The notes under the pieces are model-generated. The model saw only the letters and a list, made by a program, of their open reading frames with translations. It was not told where the DNA came from and did no database searches. DNA of 64,000 nucleotides, from positions 1,488,001 to 1,552,000 of the forward strand of contig CAWKNC010000002.1 in the NCBI GenBank assembly GCA_963851045.1, given 5' to 3'. This document shows, piece by piece, positions 59,400-64,000 of this stretch (position 1 is the stretch's first letter; every line of letters starts with the position of its first letter). The position numbers and the translations under genes are program-made. This stretch comes from WHSW01 sp963851045 (lineage in GTDB: Bacteria; Actinomycetota; Thermoleophilia; Solirubrobacterales; 70-9).

Positions 59400-61303
59400 C
59401 GCCACCGCAGACCACAGCTCAGCCTCGACCCGAGGTAGTCATCCGGTCACTGCGGCCGCCCCGCCAGGCGTGGATCGAGCGGGCCTCGAGCGCGGATCAC
59501 AAGTCCGTCTCGGTGCTCTACATCGCCACCGCATTGATCTTCATCGCGCTCGCGGCGATCGAGTTCGCCCTCATGCGCGTCCAGCTGATCGTCCCCGAGA
59601 ACGGTCTGATCCAGCCCGAAATCTTCAACCGGCTGATGACGGCCTCGGTGTCCTCGTTCCTCTACCTCGGGGTGATCCCGCTGATCTGTGGCCTGATCGG
59701 CTACATCGTGCCTTTGCAGATCGGCGCCCGAGGAGTTGCACTTCCGCGGCTCAACCAGCTCTCCTACTGGCTGTACGCGGCCGGTGCGGTCACCTTCCAG
59801 GCGACGTTCCTTTACGCCGTCCCGGAGACAGGCACGATCGCTCTCCCGCCGCTGTCAGAGGACGTCTTCACCCCGACGCACGGTGCCGACGCCTGGATCG
59901 TGGGCGTCGGACTCGCCTGCCTCGGTTTCACCTGCTTCGCGATCAACATGATCGTCACCCTGCGCCGGATGCGGGCCCCGGGCCTCGCGTGGCGCCGGAT
60001 GCCGATGTTCGCGAGCGCGGCAACGGTGATCTCCTACGTGCTCGTGGTGATCGCGCCGATCATGCTCGCGGCGCTGACGATGCTCCTGATCGACCGTCAG
60101 TTCGACGGGATCTTCTTCGACTCACAGGAGGGTGGCGCGCCGCTGCTCTACCAGCACATCGCCTACATCTTCTTGACGGGCCTCTACCTGACGGTCTTCC
60201 TTGCCGCCGCCGGCGCCGTCTCGGAGATCCTGCCGACGTTCGCGCGCAAGCCGATCTTCAGCCGTCGCGCGGTCTCAACCTCGTTCGTCGCTGTCGCCGT
60301 CCTCGGCCTGCTCGCCTGGATGCAGAACATGTACATCGCGCCCCTCAACAAGGGCTGGACGATCGCCGCGATGCTCTTCGCGATCGCGCTCGTCATCCCG
60401 ATTGGCACGTTGATCTACAACTGGATCGCGACGATCTGGAACGGTGCGCTCGAGCTGCGCGCGGCGTCCTGGTACGCGCTGCTTGCGATCTCAACCATGG
60501 CCTGCGGCCTTGCCGGCGAGCTCATGTACTCGGTTATCCCGGTCGGCTGGGCGCTCGACAACACAACGGCCTCGCAGGGCGACACGCTCTACGTCCTTGT
60601 CGGCGGCGGCCTCATGGGCGGCTTCGCGGCGCTGCACTACTGGTTCCCGAAGATGACTGGTCGTCTGCTTGGCGAGGGCCTGGGCAAGGCCGCGCTCGGC
60701 GTGATGACGATCGGCGTTCACCTCTACGTCCTGCCGATGTTCCTCGCCGGACTCAAGGGACAGCCGGTCGACGTGTTCAAGTTCTACGAGGCGACCGGGG
60801 TCGACGCGCTCAACGTCATCGCCTCGATCGGTGCGTTCATTCTCGTCATCGGTCTCCTGCTCGAGCTCGGCAACCTCGCCTACAGCTGGAACAACGGCAT
60901 CGCCGCTCGTGGGCACGATCCGTGGGGAGGCACGACGCTCGAGTGGTATGCGCTGTCGCCGCCGCCGCCGCACAACTTCGATGCCGTTCCCGACGTACGC
61001 AGCCCGGAACCGCTGCGCGACATTCGCGAGGCGATCGAGCGACGCCAGCGCGCCTTCACCCCGCCTGCGCCGCTCGAGCGGATTCACAGCCCCGAGCCGG
61101 ATCGCGGACCGGAGCCCGAGCCCGCGACGGCGTCGATCGAGGATGTGGCCGCTGATGGCGAGGGCGAGCCAGAGGCCGCATCTGACGCCGAGACGGACGC
61201 GCCCAACGAGACGGCCGCTGAGGACGCTCCCGAAAAGTCAGCAGCGCCGGAGGCGGATGCGCCCTCGGACCTCGATAACGGCGATAACCCCCCTGTAGCC
61301 TGA
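59396..61303 (+). CDS. Heme-copper oxidase subunit I homologue lacking every heme and copper ligand
   Basis: The 635-residue protein matches subunit I in order and spacing: ADHKSVSVLY, IVPLQIGARGVALPRLNQLS, RMRAPGLAWRRMPMF, FARKPIF, WIATIWNG, YWFPKMTGR, TLEWYALSPPPPHNF. Yet the low-spin heme His is Ser84, and the CuB His is Thr261. The Glu and cross-link Tyr of HPEVY are Leu263 and Leu265. The HH pair is Gln310-Asn311, the K-channel Lys is Leu339, and the HFH ligands are Asp396 and Leu398. It cannot bind hemes a/a3 or CuB in the known way. Acidic Pro-rich tail from about 535. Confidence 0.93.
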   Translation: MTPPQTTAQPRPEVVIRSLRPPRQAWIERASSADHKSVSVLYIATALIFIALAAIEFALMRVQLIVPENGLIQPEIFNRLMTASVSSFLYLGVIPLICGLIGYIVPLQIGARGVALPRLNQLSYWLYAAGAVTFQATFLYAVPETGTIALPPLSEDVFTPTHGADAWIVGVGLACLGFTCFAINMIVTLRRMRAPGLAWRRMPMFASAATVISYVLVVIAPIMLAALTMLLIDRQFDGIFFDSQEGGAPLLYQHIAYIFLTGLYLTVFLAAAGAVSEILPTFARKPIFSRRAVSTSFVAVAVLGLLAWMQNMYIAPLNKGWTIAAMLFAIALVIPIGTLIYNWIATIWNGALELRAASWYALLAISTMACGLAGELMYSVIPVGWALDNTTASQGDTLYVLVGGGLMGGFAALHYWFPKMTGRLLGEGLGKAALGVMTIGVHLYVLPMFLAGLKGQPVDVFKFYEATGVDALNVIASIGAFILVIGLLLELGNLAYSWNNGIAARGHDPWGGTTLEWYALSPPPPHNFDAVPDVRSPEPLRDIREAIERRQRAFTPPAPLERIHSPEPDRGPEPEPATASIEDVAADGEGEPEAASDAETDAPNETAAEDAPEKSAAPEADAPSDLDNGDNPPVA

Positions 61304-61308
61304 GCGCG

Positions 61309-62346
61309 ATGCAGTCTGTTGCCGCGGCCAGGGGCGATGCGGGCGATCAACTATCCCGCTTTCGCCGCCTAGTCACGATCACGATCGTCGCCACCTTCGT
61401 GCTGATTTTGATCGGCGGGATCGTGCGGGTCAGCGATTCGGGGCTCGGCTGCGGGCCCGCTGGCAGCGGGACCCACGGATGGCCACTTTGTCAGGGCGGC
61501 CTCCTGCCGGCTGAATCGGCCGAATCGGTCATCGAGTACAGCCACCGCATTGCCGCGGCAGTCGTCAGCGTCCTGATTGCGCTGATGGCGTGGCGTGCGT
61601 GGCGGCAGTTGCGCTCCCACCGCCTCCTCGTGCGCGGCTCGATCGCGGCGGGCGTGCTCGTCCTCTTCCAGGCTGCGCTCGGAGGCCTCACCGTCGAGCA
61701 GGGCCTCGAGGACGAGCTCGTGGCCATCCACCTCGGAGTGGCGATGATCATGGTCGCGCTGCTGTTCGTTTTACGACGCGCCGCCGAGGCCAAGCCAGCC
61801 CCCGCAGCGAGCGAGGTACGCGGCCTGCGACCGCTCGGCTTCGTGACGGCCGGACTGGTGCTCGCGACGATCGTGGCCGGCGGCTATGTCGCCGGAACCG
61901 AGTACCACGGCACCCCCCAGGCTGAGGCGGTCGTCGGCGCCCACACGGCCTGCGGAACGGGCTGGAGCACGGCTCAGTTCCCCGGCTGCAACGGCCAGGG
62001 CTTTCTCTCGTTCGGCCAGAGCCGGCTGGCAGACATCCAGCTGACCCATCGCCTCTTCATGTACCTGGCGTCCCTCTCGGTCTTGGCGTTCGCCGCGCTT
62101 GCACTTCGGCGCCACGCCACGAGCCGCGCCTTCTGGATCGCGCCGCTCATTTTGGTGGCCCAGATTGCGCTGGGCGTGATCAACGTCTATGCCGGTAAAC
62201 ACGCGGGACTCATCGTCGGTCACCTCATCCTGGGTACAACTCTGTGGATGACCATCGTCTACGCGACCGCGACGCTGATGCCTGCGTCCTCCCCCGCCCC
62301 CGAACGCGTCACCGGCCGGCAGGCAACCGGCGCCGCGCCCGCATAG
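61309..62346 (+). CDS. ctaA: Heme A synthase CtaA-like
   Basis: The 345-residue membrane protein has eight helices in two four-helix halves. The four heme-ligating His positions are kept: VIEYSHRIAA, LVAIHLGVAM, IQLTHRLFMY and IVGHLILG. Two Cys pairs lie in outside loops (GLGCG...WPLCQ and TACGTG...FPGCNG). It oxidises heme O to heme A. The intact motifs contrast with the ligand-less oxidase subunits just upstream. It begins five bases after the subunit I stop. Confidence 0.93.
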   Translation: MQSVAAARGDAGDQLSRFRRLVTITIVATFVLILIGGIVRVSDSGLGCGPAGSGTHGWPLCQGGLLPAESAESVIEYSHRIAAAVVSVLIALMAWRAWRQLRSHRLLVRGSIAAGVLVLFQAALGGLTVEQGLEDELVAIHLGVAMIMVALLFVLRRAAEAKPAPAASEVRGLRPLGFVTAGLVLATIVAGGYVAGTEYHGTPQAEAVVGAHTACGTGWSTAQFPGCNGQGFLSFGQSRLADIQLTHRLFMYLASLSVLAFAALALRRHATSRAFWIAPLILVAQIALGVINVYAGKHAGLIVGHLILGTTLWMTIVYATATLMPASSPAPERVTGRQATGAAPA

Positions 62347-62348
62347 CG

Positions 62349-63260
62349 ATGGAGAGCGCAACCACGACAGCCGGAGGCGTCAGTCTCGCCCAGAGCTCGA
62401 CGCTTGCGATCGTCCGCGACTACATCACGCTGACCAAGCCGCGGATCATCTCGCTGCTGCTGCTGACGACCGTGGCGACGATGATCGTCGCCAAGGGCGC
62501 CTTCCCATCCATTTCCACGCTGCTATGGACGATGCTCGGCGGCTATCTGGCTGCCGGTGGCGCCGGCGCGATCAACCACTATCTCGATCGCGAACGTGAC
62601 GCCCGCATGGCGCGCACGCAGTCGCGACCGATCGCTGCGGGACGAATCGAGCCACTGCACGGGCTCGTCTTCGGTATCACCCTCGGCGCCCTGGCGACGC
62701 TGCAACTGGCGGTCACCGTCAACGTCCTCTCCGCGCTGCTCGCGCTGGCCGGGCTGCTCGGCTACGTGGTCGTTTACACGATCTGGCTGAAGCCGCTGAC
62801 GCCCCAGAACATCGTCATCGGCGGCGCCGCGGGAGCCGTGCCGCCGCTGGTCGGTTGGGCAGCAGCAACGGGCGCACTCCAGATCGAGGCGCTCTATCCG
62901 TTCGGGATCGTCTTTTTGTGGACGCCGCCGCACTTCTGGGCCCTTTCGCTTTTGATCAAGGACGACTACGCGCGCACGGGCGTACCGATGCTGCCGGTGA
63001 TCAAGGGCGAGGCGGCGACCCGGCGCCACATCCTCGTCTACAGCCTGATCCTCGTTGCGTTCACCCTTCTGCCGGTGCTCACGGGCTTCTTGGGCGCGCT
63101 GTATGCCGTTGCCGCGACCGTTCTCGGCGTCGGCTTCGTCGTCCTCGCCGTGCACCTGTTGCGGGCCCCGTCGCGCGCCCTGGCCCTGCGTCTTTACCTC
63201 TCGTCGCTCGTCTATCTGGCCGTGCTGTTCTGCGCGATGGCCGCAGACCGGGTCATCTGA
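62349..63260 (+). CDS. ctaB: Protoheme IX farnesyltransferase (heme O synthase) CtaB
   Basis: The 303-residue membrane prenyltransferase has the metal-diphosphate motif INHYLDRERDARMART (NxxxDxxxD), the N-terminal ITLTKPRIISLLLLTT, the second acidic region, and FLWTPPHFWALSLLIKDDYA. It transfers farnesyl to heme B. It starts two bases after the ctaA stop, so the two are translated together. All expected catalytic residues are visible. Confidence 0.95.
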   Translation: MESATTTAGGVSLAQSSTLAIVRDYITLTKPRIISLLLLTTVATMIVAKGAFPSISTLLWTMLGGYLAAGGAGAINHYLDRERDARMARTQSRPIAAGRIEPLHGLVFGITLGALATLQLAVTVNVLSALLALAGLLGYVVVYTIWLKPLTPQNIVIGGAAGAVPPLVGWAAATGALQIEALYPFGIVFLWTPPHFWALSLLIKDDYARTGVPMLPVIKGEAATRRHILVYSLILVAFTLLPVLTGFLGALYAVAATVLGVGFVVLAVHLLRAPSRALALRLYLSSLVYLAVLFCAMAADRVI

Positions 63261-63273
63261 CAGAATCGCCGCC

Positions 63274-63384
63274 GTGGACAGAACCCGAGCCAACAGCACC
63301 ATTACGACCGCGCTATTAGTCGCCTCCTTGGCGGTGGCGCTGTTCGCGCTGACCTTCTTCGTCGCGATCGTCTACATCGGCTAG
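63274..63384 (+). CDS. Small (36 aa) single-helix membrane protein in the oxidase-like operon
   Basis: GTG start; MDRTRANSTITTALLVASLA followed by VALFALTFFVAIVYIG. It is a single transmembrane helix with a short basic N-terminus, positioned between ctaB and the next small membrane gene, whose ATG directly follows its TAG. It resembles tiny accessory subunits of actinobacterial aa3 oxidases (inference). Confidence 0.65.
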   Translation: MDRTRANSTITTALLVASLAVALFALTFFVAIVYIG

Positions 63385-63657
63385 ATGTCGGATCCGCGAC
63401 ATAACGGCGAGCGCACCGAGCTCGTCTACATCCCGGAGCCCTCGTGGCATCCAGTCCTGATCGCGTTCGGACTCGCCGGTGTGTTCGTCTCGTTCTTCAC
63501 GTGGTGGCCGTACGGCGTTTTCGGCGCGGTGCTCATCCTCGCCGGCCTGCGCTCCTGGTTCAAGGAGGCAAGCAGCGACTACTCGAAGCTGCCACGCCGC
63601 CAGCGCGTGGCGACCTCCGTCATTCCCGCAGTTCCGCTCGAGCGCGAGCGGGACTGA
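63385..63657 (+). CDS. Small two-helix membrane protein, oxidase subunit IV-like
   Basis: The 90-residue protein has VYIPEPSWHPVLIAFGLAGV and WWPYGVFGAVLILAGLRSWF, two helices, and a cytoplasmic tail (ASSDYSKLPRRQR). Such short proteins sit in actinobacterial cox operons as subunit IV or CtaF-like proteins. No cofactor residues are expected. It probably belongs to the same complex as the ligand-less subunits I and II. Confidence 0.65.
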   Translation: MSDPRHNGERTELVYIPEPSWHPVLIAFGLAGVFVSFFTWWPYGVFGAVLILAGLRSWFKEASSDYSKLPRRQRVATSVIPAVPLERERD

Positions 63658-63680
63658 GCCCTGAGCGCCCTCTCAGCGCC

Positions 63681-64000
63681 TCAGGCAGCGCTCTGCTCGG
63701 CTTCTGGCGAGATCGTGGATGAGGTTGCCCCGTCGGCGGTCCAGACACGCACGATGTCGCGCATGGAGAGCACCCCGATGAGCTCGCCCTTGTCAACGAC
63801 GACGAGGTGTCGGACATGACGCCTCGACATCTCGACGGCGGCGCGCTCGAGGCTCCAGTGCGGAGCCGCGGAGATCACGGTGTCGCTCATGTGATCGGCG
63901 ACGACCTCCGTGTCGGGATCCTCACCGCGCCCGACGGAGTTCATGACGTCGCGCTCGGACACGACACGAGGCCCCTGAGCCTCCTCGTCGACAACGACGG
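63681..64000 (-). CDS. CBS-domain pair protein (5' end outside window)
   Basis: At least the C-terminal 106 residues are present: VVVDEEAQGPRVVSERDVMN, AAVEMSRRHVRHLVVVDKGE and LIGVLSMRDIVRVWTADGAT. Paired CBS modules bind adenosine nucleotides. No fused catalytic domain is visible on this side. The gene continues off the right edge. Confidence 0.85.
   Translation of the reverse strand, partial: VVVDEEAQGPRVVSERDVMNSVGRGEDPDTEVVADHMSDTVISAAPHWSLERAAVEMSRRHVRHLVVVDKGELIGVLSMRDIVRVWTADGATSSTISPEAEQSAA

Noticed and set aside
59470..61155. 561-codon frame inside the oxidase subunit I gene
   Set aside because: Same-strand shadow of the true frame; hydrophilic Arg-rich product without membrane helices.
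58491..61303. Calling the oxidase-like subunits I and II pseudogenes
   Set aside because: Both frames are uninterrupted, with normal codon use, four-base overlap and preserved scaffold motifs. Only cofactor positions changed, which does not look like random decay.

Overview
The window looks like chromosomal DNA from a high-GC actinobacterium, most plausibly class Thermoleophilia (Solirubrobacterales-like). The reasons are strong G/C preference at third codon positions, frequent GTG/TTG starts with 4-base ATGA/GTGA overlaps, actinobacterial small domains (DUF6457, DUF2277, DUF5655), and secreted proteins sharing an Arg/Lys-rich C-terminal beta module. The taxonomic call is inference; there is no rRNA here. 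Three tRNAs are present: His-GTG, Arg-TCT and Pro-TGG.

Layout. 1-11 kb: housekeeping and envelope genes (trigger factor, aldo/keto reductase, secreted serine hydrolase, membrane spermidine-synthase-like protein, CtaG, CorA, HD hydrolase, LemA, an ECF sigma-Ogt pair, small secreted proteins). 11.4-22.8 kb: molybdenum cofactor region with moaB, a MoaD-MoaE-MoaC triple fusion, moeA, mobA, an FdhF/YdeP-type molybdoenzyme, a frameshifted fdhD, a truncated MOSC gene, DUF6457 and moaA. Secreted proteins and a foreign-looking Ig-like fragment are interleaved. 22.8-29 kb: DCC oxidoreductase, DUF2277, YczE-like protein, a damaged alpha/beta hydrolase, tRNAs and a large frameshifted secreted protein. 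29-42.3 kb: an accessory-looking stretch after tRNA-Pro with small ORFs, an Ltp-like protein, and a cyclic amide/imide catabolic cluster. That cluster holds an ABC importer, HyuA/HyuB, a cupin regulator, a NodB-fold deacetylase/imidase, a C45 peptidase and a VOC protein; a decayed EamA gene ends the stretch. 42.3-57 kb: metabolic genes (DUF1015, cobalamin adenosyltransferase, OsmC, SDR, NUDIX, serine hydrolase, 1-Cys peroxiredoxin, an acyl-CoA oxidation operon, TrxB, two membrane lipid-related proteins). 58.4-63.7 kb: a cytochrome-oxidase-like operon, followed by a partial CBS protein.

The most unusual object is the oxidase-like operon at 58,491-63,657. Subunit I is full length and keeps the fold signatures, but every heme and CuB histidine, the cross-link Tyr and the K-channel Lys are replaced. 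Subunit II has lost both CuA cysteines, the Glu and one of the two His. These two genes sit directly upstream of heme A and heme O synthase genes whose motifs look intact. The pair looks like a conserved, redox-dead paralogue of a terminal oxidase rather than a decaying pseudogene.

Caution on quality: at least five genes carry single-base frameshifts, mostly at short homopolymers, and three lack a visible canonical start. Part of this may be assembly or sequencing error, so each 'pseudogene' call below is provisional.
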